Of a DNA stretch of 64,000 nucleotides, positions 53,234 through 62,444 are shown piece by piece. The DNA lies in contig PBFW01000073.1 of the NCBI GenBank assembly GCA_002719955.1, positions 1 to 64,000 on the forward strand, read 5' to 3'. The DNA comes from Deltaproteobacteria bacterium. GTDB lineage: Bacteria; Myxococcota_A; UBA9160; UBA4427. The notes under the pieces are model-generated. The model was given only the letters and a program-made list of their open reading frames with translations. It was not told the origin of the DNA and ran no database searches. Each line of letters begins with the position of its first letter. The stretch's first letter is position 1. The translations under genes were made by a program, and so were the position numbers.

Positions 53234-53860
53234 ATGGCTGAACCCAATCCTTCGATGGACCTGATCGACTATTTTTCGCGCCTCGTCGTGGGCGCGGGAG
53301 ATGCACTCAGTATTACCACCGCGAGCGGCCGAATCGTCTATTGGAACAAGGCGGCGGAGGAAGTGACCGGCTGCCCCGCGACCGTGGCGGTCGGTGCCCG
53401 CCTACCAGATATTCTCTCGACCCCCGAGACATTGGAGGCGAGCTGGGGATTCCACCTGGTCATGGTCGCCGCCCACGCCTCGGGGAGCCCACCGCGACGC
53501 CGCTCTTATGCAACCCGGACCTACGCGGACCGGGCCACCCGCGTGTTCGTTTCGACGCTCCAGATACGAGGTCCCGAAGGCGCCCCGGCCTGTTTCATGT
53601 TCAGCTTCACCTCCGCGCCACTCGAAACGGAGATCGACGAGCCACCCGCCCCGGAACTCGGCCTTCGGCCGCGCGAGTGGGAGATTGCTTCGCTCATGAT
53701 GAGCGGACTCGATACCCAGGGGATCTCCGTGGAACTCGGAATCACCCAGGCCACCACCCGGACCCATATACGAAATATCCTGCAGACACTGGGTGTTCGA
53801 TCGCGGGTCCAGGCGCTCACGCGCATCTGGTCGCTCTATGGTGATCCATCAGCCACATAG
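53234..53860 (+). CDS. PAS-domain LuxR-type transcriptional regulator
   Basis: 208 residues from the ATG at 53234. Residues 10-120 form a PAS-like domain (AGDALSITTASGRIVYWNKAAEEVTG is the usual opening, seen at about 20-45). Residues 145-200 form a GerE/LuxR HTH (LRPREWEIASLMMSG, then ITQATTRTHIRNILQTLGV). It lacks a receiver domain, so it probably senses a ligand or redox state through PAS. It lies directly upstream, same strand, of the ketone-carboxylase operon, with a terminator-like hairpin between, making it a candidate regulator. Confidence 0.87.
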   Translation: MAEPNPSMDLIDYFSRLVVGAGDALSITTASGRIVYWNKAAEEVTGCPATVAVGARLPDILSTPETLEASWGFHLVMVAAHASGSPPRRRSYATRTYADRATRVFVSTLQIRGPEGAPACFMFSFTSAPLETEIDEPPAPELGLRPREWEIASLMMSGLDTQGISVELGITQATTRTHIRNILQTLGVRSRVQALTRIWSLYGDPSAT

Positions 53861-54013
53861 ACGATTCGGCGCGCATCCATCCGGTGCCACACCGCCCTGT
53901 GCTCCTTCATCGACGCGGGGATTCCCGATCCCTCTCGAAACCCTCCCACCCCGCCTCATCGTGGGGCTTCGGAGGCCTGACCGCGGTCCAGGAACCCGCG
54001 CGGAGACGGCAAT

Positions 54014-54038
54014 GTCGTTCGTTCCTGGGCCGAACGAC
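54014..54038 (+). terminator. Terminator-like hairpin between the regulator and the carboxylase operon
   Basis: GTCGTTCG (54014-54021) pairs perfectly with CGAACGAC (54031-54038) around a nine-base loop, followed by TGATTTTG. It lies 153 bases past the LuxR-type stop and 121 before acxA, so the operon should have its own promoter after it. Confidence 0.5.
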
Positions 54039-54159
54039 TGATTTTGTACCGCCAATACCTCACCCGGCGTATTGCGGAGGCCCCTGCGTTTTCGCGATTC
54101 TCCCTGCCGAGTTTCCCGACCACTCCTCGCCCAGCTTCGAAGCCAACCATGAGGCCCGA

Positions 54160-56301
54160 ATGTCCCGCTACTTGATTGCCTGTGACGCCGGCGGCACGAT
54201 GACAGACGTAATCATCGTCGACGAGAATGGCCACTCCGTGATCGGCAAGGCGGCGACGACGCCGCATGATGAGAGCATCGGCTATATGGAGTCGCTCGAG
54301 GAAGCGCTCCGCTATATGGGCCTCGATCCCGATCGGGATATGGCCCAGGTCTGCGGATCCGCCGAAACCGCGATCTATACGGGCACGAGTATGCTCAATT
54401 CGCTGATCAACCTGTCGGGCCTGCGAACGGGCCTGCTCGTCACGCGCGGCTTCGAGGACATGATCGTTCAGGGCCGCGGCTCTCAGTCCTTCATCGGTTA
54501 TCAGTGGTCCGAGATCACGCATATGCAATACCGCAAGCATCGCGAGCCCCTGATCCCGCGACACCTTACGCGTGGGGCGACCGAGCGAATGGATCTCTTC
54601 GGGGACCCGGCGATCCCGCTCTACGAGCACGAGGTCGAAGCAGCGGTCCGGGATCTGGTCCAGAAAGAAAAGATCGAATCACTCGCCATCGTCTTCCTCT
54701 ATTCCTTTGCCAACCCGGCCCATGAACAGCGCGCCGCTGAAATCGCGAAAAGTGTCTGCCAGGAGCTCGGTGTCGATGTCCCGGTCACACTCTCGAGCGA
54801 CGTCGCCCCCACCGTGCGCGAGATCTCGAGGGCCAATGCAACCGCGATCCAGGCGTATGCCTCCGTTCCGGCGCGGGTTCAGCTGCAACGCATCGAGGAT
54901 GCCCTGGTCAAGTCGGGTTTCGAACATTCGCTGAATACGGTGCTCTGTTATGGAGGCGTCACGAATATTCGCTACCCGCGTCTGTTCGAGACGGTCATGT
55001 CCGGCCCGGTCGGAGGGATCATGGGTGCCCAGCATCTATCGGGCACGCTCCGGGAGGAGAATATCGTCTGCTCCGATGTGGGCGGAACCAGTTTCGACGC
55101 CGGAGCCATCACGGGCGGGAATCTTCCGATCAACCGCGAGCCCCCCTTCCAACAGATGTTCGTGAATGTCCCCATGCTCGATATCCAGTCGATCGGCGCC
55201 GGAACGGGGACCTATATCCGACTCGATCCCGAGACCGGCCGAATCAAGCTCGGCCCGGACAGCGCGGGGGGAACGCCCGGCCCGGTCTTCCAGGAATCGG
55301 GGAATGAGATCCCGACCGTCAACGACTGCAATCTGATGCTCGGGCTCCTGAACGAGGACTACTATCTCGGCGGTCGCGTCCACGTCAACAAACAGAAATC
55401 GATCGATGTCTTCACGGAGAAGATTGCGGCCCCCCTCGGACTCGACCCCTACGCCGCCGCCGAACAATGCCTCGAACTCGTGAATATCACGATGCGCGAG
55501 CATCTGGTACGCAGTCTGATGGTCGGACACGATCTGCGTGATTACGTTCTGCTCGGCTATGGCGGCGGCGGCCCGCTCCATCTATTGGGTTACGCGGCGG
55601 ACGATCCCTGGAAGGCCGTCTGCACGGTCCCACACGCGGGGGCTTTCTCGGCCTGGGGCGGAGCCTGCATGGATTACGCCCATCGCCGCCATCGCAGCCT
55701 CACGAAGATGATCGGCCGCGAGGACTCGCCCGAGAATCGTCAATCCGCCGAGGCGATCTCCGAGATCTGGGACTCCCTCGAAACCGAGCTGGTCGAGGAA
55801 CTCCGCGCCGAGGGCTTCGATGCCGGCCAGATCTCCGTCCACCCGATCGCCTATATCCGGCATTACGGACAGCTCGAGGACGTCGAGGTCGAGGCCCCCA
55901 CCACCCGCCTGGACACCGCGAGGGATGTTGGGCGACTCCTCGACCTCTTCGACCGGACCTTCCGCCAGATGTTCACGCTCGCCGCCCAACCGACGGATCC
56001 GCAATATCAGGTCACCGAAGTCGGCGTGATCGCCCAGGTCGACACCGTGAAGCCGATCCTGGCCCGCCAGATCCTCCAAGACGAATCGCCCCCCCCGCAA
56101 TCGCGCAAGGGCATCCGCCCCGTCTTCCAGAAGGGTCGATGGCAGGACGCGGAGCTCTTCGAGATGAGCGAGCTTCAGCCGGGCAATCGCCTCGACGGTG
56201 TCGCCGTCATCGAGGCGCCCAATACCACGCTCTTCATCCCCGAGGACTGGAAGCTCCGAATCGACGAGCACGCCATCTTCTGGTTGGAGCGAAAGGCATG
56301 A
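54160..56301 (+). CDS. acxA: Acetone-carboxylase-type ketone carboxylase, beta subunit (HyuA family)
   Basis: 713 residues, the length of AcxA. The ATP-site motif is DAGGTMTDVIIVD near the N-terminus, and the series PRHLTRGATERMD, CSDVGGTSFDAGAITGG, GAGTGTYIRLDPETGRIKLG and LRPGNR-like LQPGNRLDG follows the acetone carboxylase beta subunit closely rather than hydantoinase or oxoprolinase. This subunit activates bicarbonate and ketone with ATP. GAGG lies five bases before the ATG. The stop overlaps the acxB start (ATGA). The ketone may not be acetone given the downstream genes. Confidence 0.93.
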   Translation: MSRYLIACDAGGTMTDVIIVDENGHSVIGKAATTPHDESIGYMESLEEALRYMGLDPDRDMAQVCGSAETAIYTGTSMLNSLINLSGLRTGLLVTRGFEDMIVQGRGSQSFIGYQWSEITHMQYRKHREPLIPRHLTRGATERMDLFGDPAIPLYEHEVEAAVRDLVQKEKIESLAIVFLYSFANPAHEQRAAEIAKSVCQELGVDVPVTLSSDVAPTVREISRANATAIQAYASVPARVQLQRIEDALVKSGFEHSLNTVLCYGGVTNIRYPRLFETVMSGPVGGIMGAQHLSGTLREENIVCSDVGGTSFDAGAITGGNLPINREPPFQQMFVNVPMLDIQSIGAGTGTYIRLDPETGRIKLGPDSAGGTPGPVFQESGNEIPTVNDCNLMLGLLNEDYYLGGRVHVNKQKSIDVFTEKIAAPLGLDPYAAAEQCLELVNITMREHLVRSLMVGHDLRDYVLLGYGGGGPLHLLGYAADDPWKAVCTVPHAGAFSAWGGACMDYAHRRHRSLTKMIGREDSPENRQSAEAISEIWDSLETELVEELRAEGFDAGQISVHPIAYIRHYGQLEDVEVEAPTTRLDTARDVGRLLDLFDRTFRQMFTLAAQPTDPQYQVTEVGVIAQVDTVKPILARQILQDESPPPQSRKGIRPVFQKGRWQDAELFEMSELQPGNRLDGVAVIEAPNTTLFIPEDWKLRIDEHAIFWLERKA

Positions 56302-58520
56302 CCGCAGGAGAAGCACCGATGCAGCTCAAGGATGAACTGGCCAAGAGCGACCGCCTGCTCACCGAAACCGGCCATATGTTCGGGCTGAAGACCCTCGCGC
56401 GAAAGGAGGCCGATCCCGGGAACTACGAAGCCCTTTGGCAGATCCTGCTCAATGTATGCGGGATGGCGTGGACCGTCGGCTGCAAGGTTTCCTCATCGCC
56501 GGTCGCCGTCGAAGGCGGAGATGCGCTGTGGAGCATCCATCTTCCGACGGGCGAAGCCGTCGCGACCTCCCGCGGCATCGTCTCCCATCCCGGGCTCCTC
56601 TCGCTGCTCATCCGCAAATATATCGAGAGCGATTACGAATCGATGCCCGGCTTCCATCCCGGCGATATCTTCGAAAACAATGACCCGCATTTCGGGGGGA
56701 TCCACTCGCCGGATTTCCAGACCGTCATTCCGATTCATTTCGAGGGTGAACTGATCGCCTGGGCCGCCTCCGTGAGTCACGTGATGGACGCCGGTTCAGT
56801 GCTACCCGGTGCGATCAGCTTCATGAACCCCGATTCGTTCTCCGACGGCATTCCCTTCACGATGGAACGCGTGGGTGAGAACGATCGTTTCTACCCCTGG
56901 TACGCGAAGCGCATCCAGAGTCGTACCCGCATCCCGGAACTCGTCATAGGTGATTCGCGGGGACGCCTCGCCGGCTGTCTCACGATTCGCGATCGGCTGA
57001 TGGAGGTCGTCGAAAAATTTGGCGCCGATTTCTTCAAAGAAGCCATGCGGGAATACATCGAAGATTCGCGTCGCTATGCGGTGACGCGCGTTCGAACCCA
57101 GACGATTCCGGGGCGCATCCGAAAATCGGCTTTCAAGGATCTCGCCATGAAGGGCAAGCGCGTGATCATGCCCGACCAGGACGCCGATTACCTGATGAAC
57201 CTGAACCAGGAAATCACGATCGACGCGGATGCACGCATCCGCTTCTCCCTGCGCGGCGCGAGCGCCTGGGTCCCCTTCGGAGAGAACATCACACCGGACG
57301 CCATCGTGTCCGCGCTCCTCAACGGCTTCTCCCATATGGTCGGCTTCGACATGTTCAACTGGGGGACGGTGGCCGCCTGGGATCTGGAGACTCCACCTGA
57401 AGGATCCTGGGCAAACCCCTACCCTGCTAACTATTTTGCCGCCTCCGGGTTGGCGTGGGCGCCCGCGGTGCTCTGGCTCTCGTCGCTCTATGAATCCCTG
57501 GGCCGCCTCTACTATGCGCGCGGGTTCGTCGAGGAGGTCGCAGCGGGCGGCGCCACGACCATGGTCGGCGAGTTCGCGGGCGAGAATCAATACGGCGTCT
57601 ACACCATCGGGCAGACACTGGAGCAGGCGAGCAATGGCTCGCCCGCCCGGGCGATCGGTGACGGCGAGAACGGCGCCTGGTCGATCTACACGCCGAATGC
57701 TGATTTCGGAAACGCCGAAATCACCGAGTTCTTCTACCCGATCCTCTACCTGGGCCGAAACCTGGAACCGGATTCCGGAGGCTTCGGGAAATTCCGGGGT
57801 GGCCTCGGGCATACCGTCGTGTGGATGGTGAAGAACACACCGGGGATCGAGTATATCTGTGGTTGTGCGGGGCTGCGCAGCAAGATCATTCCGAACCACG
57901 GAATGTTCGGTGCCTACCCGACGCCGCCCGATCGGCCCTCTTATGCGCGCGGGACCAACGTCAAGGCGCTGATCGACGCGCGCAAGCCGCTCGTTCACGA
58001 GCGTGGCGATCCGGAGGATCCGACCCTCGCTCGCAATATCGAAGCGGAAGATCTTCAGACCGATGTGATCGCTCCCTTCGCGACCGGCGACATCCTCAAG
58101 GAGCACGATCTCATCATCCAGCCGGTCTCGGGCTCTCAAGCTTTCGGCGATCCCATCGAACGAGATCCCGAAAACGTTCGAGAGGATCTCGAGCGTTCCT
58201 GGACGCGCGAACGCCTGGCGCGGGATGTCTATGGCGTCGTGGCGCACCGGGACGAAGACGACCACTGGACCGTCGACGCCGGAGCGACTGAAAAGGCACG
58301 CGCAGAGATCCGGCAGGAACGCAAGAAACGCGGCGTGCCATTCAAGAACTGGTGGCGCGCGGAGAGAAAACGCGTGGAGGCCAGCGAGGGGATGTCATCT
58401 GCCGTAACGAATATGTGGCGGACCTCGATGGAGCTCACACCGGAATACGGCCAGGAACTCCGGGCCTTCTGGAAGCTGCCCGACGATTTCTGCTTCGAAA
58501 CAAAGGAGGCGGAGAAATAG
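56298..58520 (+). CDS. acxB: Acetone-carboxylase-type ketone carboxylase, alpha subunit (HyuB family)
   Basis: 740 residues, HyuB/AcxB type: FHPGDIFENNDPHFGGIHSPDF (split here at 137-158) has the metal-ligand Asp/His set of this family, with SHVMDAGSVLPG, GGFGKFRGGLGH and a typical C-terminal helical tail. It holds the manganese carboxylation centre in acetone carboxylase. Slightly shorter than Xanthobacter AcxB. The ATG at 56298 overlaps the acxA stop by four bases; an ATG at 56319 is an alternative. Complex partner of the genes on either side. Confidence 0.92.
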   Translation: MTAGEAPMQLKDELAKSDRLLTETGHMFGLKTLARKEADPGNYEALWQILLNVCGMAWTVGCKVSSSPVAVEGGDALWSIHLPTGEAVATSRGIVSHPGLLSLLIRKYIESDYESMPGFHPGDIFENNDPHFGGIHSPDFQTVIPIHFEGELIAWAASVSHVMDAGSVLPGAISFMNPDSFSDGIPFTMERVGENDRFYPWYAKRIQSRTRIPELVIGDSRGRLAGCLTIRDRLMEVVEKFGADFFKEAMREYIEDSRRYAVTRVRTQTIPGRIRKSAFKDLAMKGKRVIMPDQDADYLMNLNQEITIDADARIRFSLRGASAWVPFGENITPDAIVSALLNGFSHMVGFDMFNWGTVAAWDLETPPEGSWANPYPANYFAASGLAWAPAVLWLSSLYESLGRLYYARGFVEEVAAGGATTMVGEFAGENQYGVYTIGQTLEQASNGSPARAIGDGENGAWSIYTPNADFGNAEITEFFYPILYLGRNLEPDSGGFGKFRGGLGHTVVWMVKNTPGIEYICGCAGLRSKIIPNHGMFGAYPTPPDRPSYARGTNVKALIDARKPLVHERGDPEDPTLARNIEAEDLQTDVIAPFATGDILKEHDLIIQPVSGSQAFGDPIERDPENVREDLERSWTRERLARDVYGVVAHRDEDDHWTVDAGATEKARAEIRQERKKRGVPFKNWWRAERKRVEASEGMSSAVTNMWRTSMELTPEYGQELRAFWKLPDDFCFETKEAEK

Positions 58521-58521
58521 G

Positions 58522-59067
58522 ATGTCCGAGTACAACCCCCACGAGATCCGACGCCTGGTCGATGGAGAACTGCCCTGGCTGCGCGTCCAGGAAATCATGC
58601 GCAGCCCGAAGGACGCCAACCGATTGCTGGTCTGGATCGAGATCCAGCAGGAACGCGTCGACTGGAACGAGCGCATCCTGCTCCCCCTCACGCCTGCGCT
58701 CTTCATCGTCGAGTCGGGAGCGCGGCGCGTCGTCAAGTGTCGCTGCGGCTTCGAATTCGGGGACGACTACCGCGTCAACTGGAAGCTCGAGGCGCTGATC
58801 TATGTGCACGAGGATCGCGAATCGCTCGACCGGATCTACCGCGGAATCGACCAGCCCGATCCAGATTGGATACAACTGCGCGAATATTCCTGTCCGGGCT
58901 GCGGCACCCAACTCGAGGTAGAGGCGGTCCCGCGCGGCTGCCCGCCGGATTTCGAGTTCCTGCCCGACCTCGACACCTTCTACCGCGACTGGCTCGGCAC
59001 CCCCCTGCCCGACACCAGGACCTTCGAAGACAAGACGCTCTCCGAAATCGCACGCTGGGAGGTGTGA
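58522..59067 (+). CDS. acxC: Acetone-carboxylase-type ketone carboxylase, gamma subunit
   Basis: 181 residues. RRLVDGELPWLRVQEIM, SPKDANRL, RILLPLTPALFIV, CRCGFEF, NWKLEALIYVHE and YSCPGCGTQLEVEA match the small zinc-binding gamma subunit specific to acetone carboxylases, with the paired Cys-x-Cys and Cys-x-x-Cys. Its presence separates this cluster from hydantoinases. One base separates it from acxB, and GGAGGCGGAG precedes the ATG. Confidence 0.93.
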   Translation: MSEYNPHEIRRLVDGELPWLRVQEIMRSPKDANRLLVWIEIQQERVDWNERILLPLTPALFIVESGARRVVKCRCGFEFGDDYRVNWKLEALIYVHEDRESLDRIYRGIDQPDPDWIQLREYSCPGCGTQLEVEAVPRGCPPDFEFLPDLDTFYRDWLGTPLPDTRTFEDKTLSEIARWEV

Positions 59068-59071
59068 GCGC

Positions 59072-60304
59072 TTGAGCGAAATGCCTGCTCCCCCGCTATC
59101 CGCCAGCCACGCGGCGCTGGATGATCTGAGGGTCATCGATCTCTCTCGCTCGTTCTGGTCGGCGCTCGCCGGGACGATGCTCGCGGATTTCGGGGCCGAT
59201 GTGATCCACGTGCACGATCCCGATATGCCGCACGCGTGGCAGGCCGAACTCGAACCCGAGGCGCAGTGGGATTACCTCGCCGAACTCGCCCACCGAAACA
59301 AGCGCAGCGCAGCGATCCGCTCGGACGACGCGACCGGCAGCGATCTGATCGAGCGGCTCTTCGATCGAGCCGATGTGTTGCTGGTCGATTGGCCGATCGC
59401 GGAGCTCACCGCTCGGGGTTGGAGCGCGGAAGCATTGCGGGCCGACCGGCCTCACCTGATCGTGGCACGCGGCAGTGGCTTCGGTCCCGAGGGACCCGAC
59501 TGCGATCTGCCCGCGGACGATGCGATCGCAGCGGCGCGAACCGGCGTGATGCCCACCCTCCCCCAGCCGGGGCAGCCGCCGGTCTTCCCCGAATCCGGTT
59601 CCATGTATACCGCCATCATGCTCGCGTTCGGGGTCATGGCCGCCGTTCATCACCGCGCCGAGAGTGGACAGGGTCAGATCGTCGATGCCTCGCTGCTCGG
59701 GGGCAATATGTACGGCGCGAGCCTCGATCTCCAGGCCTATCTCGCCATTCGGGGGGAGGCCTTCCTGGGACCCATGGCCCAGGCCGACCGAGGCAACCCG
59801 ATGAGCGGCACCCTCTTCATGACGAAGGACGATCGCTGGGTCACGCTGACGATGCCGGACACGGATCGCTGGTGGCCTGACTTTTCGACGTTGATCGGCG
59901 TCCGGCCCGACGACGCGCGTTTTGACGACCACCTGAAACGAACCGAAGAGCATCGAAGCGAGCTGATATCCGTGATCGAAGACGCGATTCGCCTGCGAGA
60001 CGCGGCGGAGTGGCGGGCTTCCTTCGAAGCGCGCGGACTCTCCGCCGATGTGATCGAGGAATTCGACTATCCGGCGGAAGATCTCGAGGCCCGACGGAAT
60101 CGTTATGTGTTGGCCCTCGAGGATTCGAGCCGCGGGGCCTTCAAGACACTCGGATTTCCGATCCACATGTCGCAGACCCCCGCTCGACTCGACCGACGGC
60201 CACCCACACAAGGTCAGCACACTGCGCGCATCCTCCACGATCTTCTGGACCTTTCCGAGGGGGAGATCGACGCCCTCGGAACGCAGGGGGTGATCCGTGC
60301 CTGA
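59072..60304 (+). CDS. CaiB/BaiF (class III) CoA-transferase paralogue lacking the catalytic Asp
   Basis: 410 residues from TTG at 59072 with GGAGG nine bases upstream (ATG at 59081 is an alternative). Fold landmarks: LRVIDLSRSFWSALAGTMLADFGADVIHV, the GFGPEGP turn, and SGQGQIVDASLLGG. At the catalytic position the text reads ESGSMYTAIM where active members have G-D-x-x-G, so the Asp that forms the mixed anhydride is replaced by Ser. Likely a non-catalytic partner of the next CoA-transferase, which overlaps it by eight bases. Confidence 0.85.
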   Translation: MSEMPAPPLSASHAALDDLRVIDLSRSFWSALAGTMLADFGADVIHVHDPDMPHAWQAELEPEAQWDYLAELAHRNKRSAAIRSDDATGSDLIERLFDRADVLLVDWPIAELTARGWSAEALRADRPHLIVARGSGFGPEGPDCDLPADDAIAAARTGVMPTLPQPGQPPVFPESGSMYTAIMLAFGVMAAVHHRAESGQGQIVDASLLGGNMYGASLDLQAYLAIRGEAFLGPMAQADRGNPMSGTLFMTKDDRWVTLTMPDTDRWWPDFSTLIGVRPDDARFDDHLKRTEEHRSELISVIEDAIRLRDAAEWRASFEARGLSADVIEEFDYPAEDLEARRNRYVLALEDSSRGAFKTLGFPIHMSQTPARLDRRPPTQGQHTARILHDLLDLSEGEIDALGTQGVIRA

Positions 60305-61535
60305 GGCGAGCGAAACACCGACGACCCGGGGTGCGCTCGATGGAATCCGGGTGATCGATCTCACCGTCTGGTTCCAGGGACCCGTTTGTGCACAGCATCT
60401 TGCAGATTTCGGAGCCGACGTGATCAAGGTCGAAAGACCCAAGGGCGGCGATCAGGGCCGCGGCGTCATGAGCCTGAAGGCGCTGCCGGTGGGCGACTGG
60501 AATCAATATTTCCTCGTGATCAACCGGAACAAGCGGAGCGTCGCCCTCGATCTCAAGACGGACGAGGGTCGTGGGATCATGTATCGGATGGTCGAAAACG
60601 CGGATGTCTTTCTTTCGAATCTCTCGCCGGCGCTGCTCGAACGCTGGGGCCTCGACTACGAAAAGCTGCGAGCGATCAATCCGCGAATCGTCTACGCCAT
60701 GAACACGGGCTACGGCCCCCATGGATCCGCCGATCGCCCCTCCTTCGACATGACCGTGCAGGCGCTCACCGGCATCATGGCGCACCTCGGGGAGCCGGGT
60801 CAGCCGCCGATCTATCTCGGCATGGGCTCGGGCGACGCCTATGGCGGGCTCATGTCAGCCCTCGGAATCCTGATCGCGCTCCATGCTCGACGACGGACGG
60901 GAAGGGGGCAGATGCTCGATGCGTCCCTATACGGCGCCCAGCTCTTCCTCGCGGCGCCCGCGATCCAGGCCTATCTGGCGACCGGCGATCGCCGGCTGGC
61001 GCGCCAACAATCTCGCTTAGACCGCCCACAGCCCCTGCGAAATGCCTTTCCGGTGGAGGACGGTTGGGTGGTGTTGGCCCTCGACGGGAGCGAAACGTCC
61101 TGGTCGAAGCTCTGTGGCACGCTCGGTGACGATGACCTCGTCGGCGACCCACTTTTTGCGGACGCCTCGCTTCGGAAAGACAACGCGCGTGCGCTCGTCG
61201 GGCGTCTCGACAAAATCCTCTCGAGCCGCCCCGCCGAGCAATGGCTCACCCGCTGGCAGAAGGCCGGAATTCCCGCCTCGGCGATCCGAACCTTTGAGGA
61301 CCTCGTGGCGGATCCGCAGGCGTGGCACAATCGTTACCTGATGACGACGCACTGCGAAGAGGTCGATCGCGAGGTGGATATCCGTGGACTGCCCATCGGC
61401 CTGAGCGAGACACCCGGCGCCGTCGAAGGGCTCGGTCCCGAGCTCGGCGAGCACACGGAGATCCTGTTAACGGAACTCTTCGGCTACACCTGGGACGACA
61501 TCGAACGATTCAAGACGGCCGGGGCGATCCCCTAG
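60297..61535 (+). CDS. CaiB/BaiF (class III) CoA-transferase
   Basis: 412 residues from GTG at 60297, with GCAGGGGG six bases upstream inside the end of the preceding gene. IRVIDLTVWFQGPVCAQHLADFGADVIKVERP opens the fold (quoted in part), then NRNKRSVALDLK, GYGPHG, and the catalytic-Asp segment GSGDAYGGLM, then GRGQMLDASLYG. Class III transferases move CoA between acids via an Asp anhydride. In this operon the acceptor would be the beta-keto acid made by the carboxylase. Overlap with the inactive paralogue suggests a heteromer. Confidence 0.92.
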   Translation: MPEASETPTTRGALDGIRVIDLTVWFQGPVCAQHLADFGADVIKVERPKGGDQGRGVMSLKALPVGDWNQYFLVINRNKRSVALDLKTDEGRGIMYRMVENADVFLSNLSPALLERWGLDYEKLRAINPRIVYAMNTGYGPHGSADRPSFDMTVQALTGIMAHLGEPGQPPIYLGMGSGDAYGGLMSALGILIALHARRRTGRGQMLDASLYGAQLFLAAPAIQAYLATGDRRLARQQSRLDRPQPLRNAFPVEDGWVVLALDGSETSWSKLCGTLGDDDLVGDPLFADASLRKDNARALVGRLDKILSSRPAEQWLTRWQKAGIPASAIRTFEDLVADPQAWHNRYLMTTHCEEVDREVDIRGLPIGLSETPGAVEGLGPELGEHTEILLTELFGYTWDDIERFKTAGAIP

Positions 61536-61557
61536 GCAGATCGGAAGGGGCTCGCAA

Positions 61558-62391
61558 ATGAGTTGGAGTGAGTGGCAGCGCACAGAAGGAGAGGGACTCG
61601 ACTTCGAAGAGATCGTGTACGAAAAGAAAGAGCATCTGGAGCTCCACGGTTGCATCGCTCGGGTCACGATCGACAAGCCCGAGAAATACAACATCATGAC
61701 GCTCGACACGGTCGAAGAAATGTTCCGCGCCTTCTATGACGCCAATCACGACCCCTCGGTGGGCGTGATCGTCCTCTGTGGTAGCGGTAAGAATTTCGGG
61801 ACCGGCGGGGACGTCGAATGGGAGAAATGGGGGCTTCGCCAAGCCTTCTACAACCGCTATCCACACAACCGCCTGATGCGCCTCTCGCGCAAGCCGATCC
61901 TCGCCGCAGTTCAGGGCTATTGCATCGGTGGCCACAACCATATGGCCTATTGCTGCGATTTCACGATCGCCGCCAGCAATGCGATCTTCGGCCAGGCGGG
62001 GCCCAAGGTCGGCAGCCCCGCCGACGGTTTCTTCGTTCCCTATCTCTCGAAGGTGATCGGCGCGAAACGGGCCCGCGAGATGTGGATGCTCTGCCGCAAA
62101 TATCCGGCCCAGCGCGCCTACGAGATGGGACTCGTAAACGAGGTTGTCGAACTCGAGGATCTCGAGGGCGCCGTCGACTGCTGGTGCGAAGAAATGTTGA
62201 GCTTGAGCCCTGGCTGTCTCGAGATCCTCAAGGCTTCCTTCGACCAGGAAATGGATGGCTACTCTGAGATGGGCGTGATCTCCCATTCGATGTATCCAGA
62301 CTGGTTCGACTCGGCGGAGTGCGCAGAAGGCCCGGCGTCGTTCTCCGAGAAGCGCAAGCCCAATTTCTGGGACATCCGCCGCGGCTCCTGA
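61558..62391 (+). CDS. Crotonase-fold enzyme of the MenB/BadI type
   Basis: 277 residues. ARVTIDKPEKYNIMT, the oxyanion region KNFGTGGDVEW, GYCIGGHNHMAYCCDFTIA and NAIFGQAGPKVGSPADG follow MenB (DHNA-CoA synthase) and BadI (2-ketocyclohexanecarboxyl-CoA hydrolase), as does the C-terminal KRKPNFWD. BadI cuts a cyclic beta-ketoacyl-CoA by hydrolysis. The Asp that MenB/BadI carry as GS-x-D is displaced by one position here (GSPAD), so the exact chemistry is open. Menaquinone synthesis is unlikely since no other men genes are near. It follows the CoA-transferase by 22 bases. Confidence 0.87.
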   Translation: MSWSEWQRTEGEGLDFEEIVYEKKEHLELHGCIARVTIDKPEKYNIMTLDTVEEMFRAFYDANHDPSVGVIVLCGSGKNFGTGGDVEWEKWGLRQAFYNRYPHNRLMRLSRKPILAAVQGYCIGGHNHMAYCCDFTIAASNAIFGQAGPKVGSPADGFFVPYLSKVIGAKRAREMWMLCRKYPAQRAYEMGLVNEVVELEDLEGAVDCWCEEMLSLSPGCLEILKASFDQEMDGYSEMGVISHSMYPDWFDSAECAEGPASFSEKRKPNFWDIRRGS

Positions 62392-62444
62392 TCGCGCCGC
62401 CAGAGGCAGCGCCGTCGGCGCGATCGAAAAGGGAGCATTCCGCC

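Noticed and set aside
56802-58265. Minus-strand open frame of 487 codons
   Set aside because: Antisense of acxB; His/Asp/Arg-rich shadow.
60850-61152. Arg-rich minus frame resembling a small basic protein
   Set aside because: Shadow of the CaiB gene; no start signal.
61558-62391. menB assignment for the crotonase
   Set aside because: No other menaquinone genes nearby and the active-site Asp is displaced; the operon context fits a BadI-like role better.
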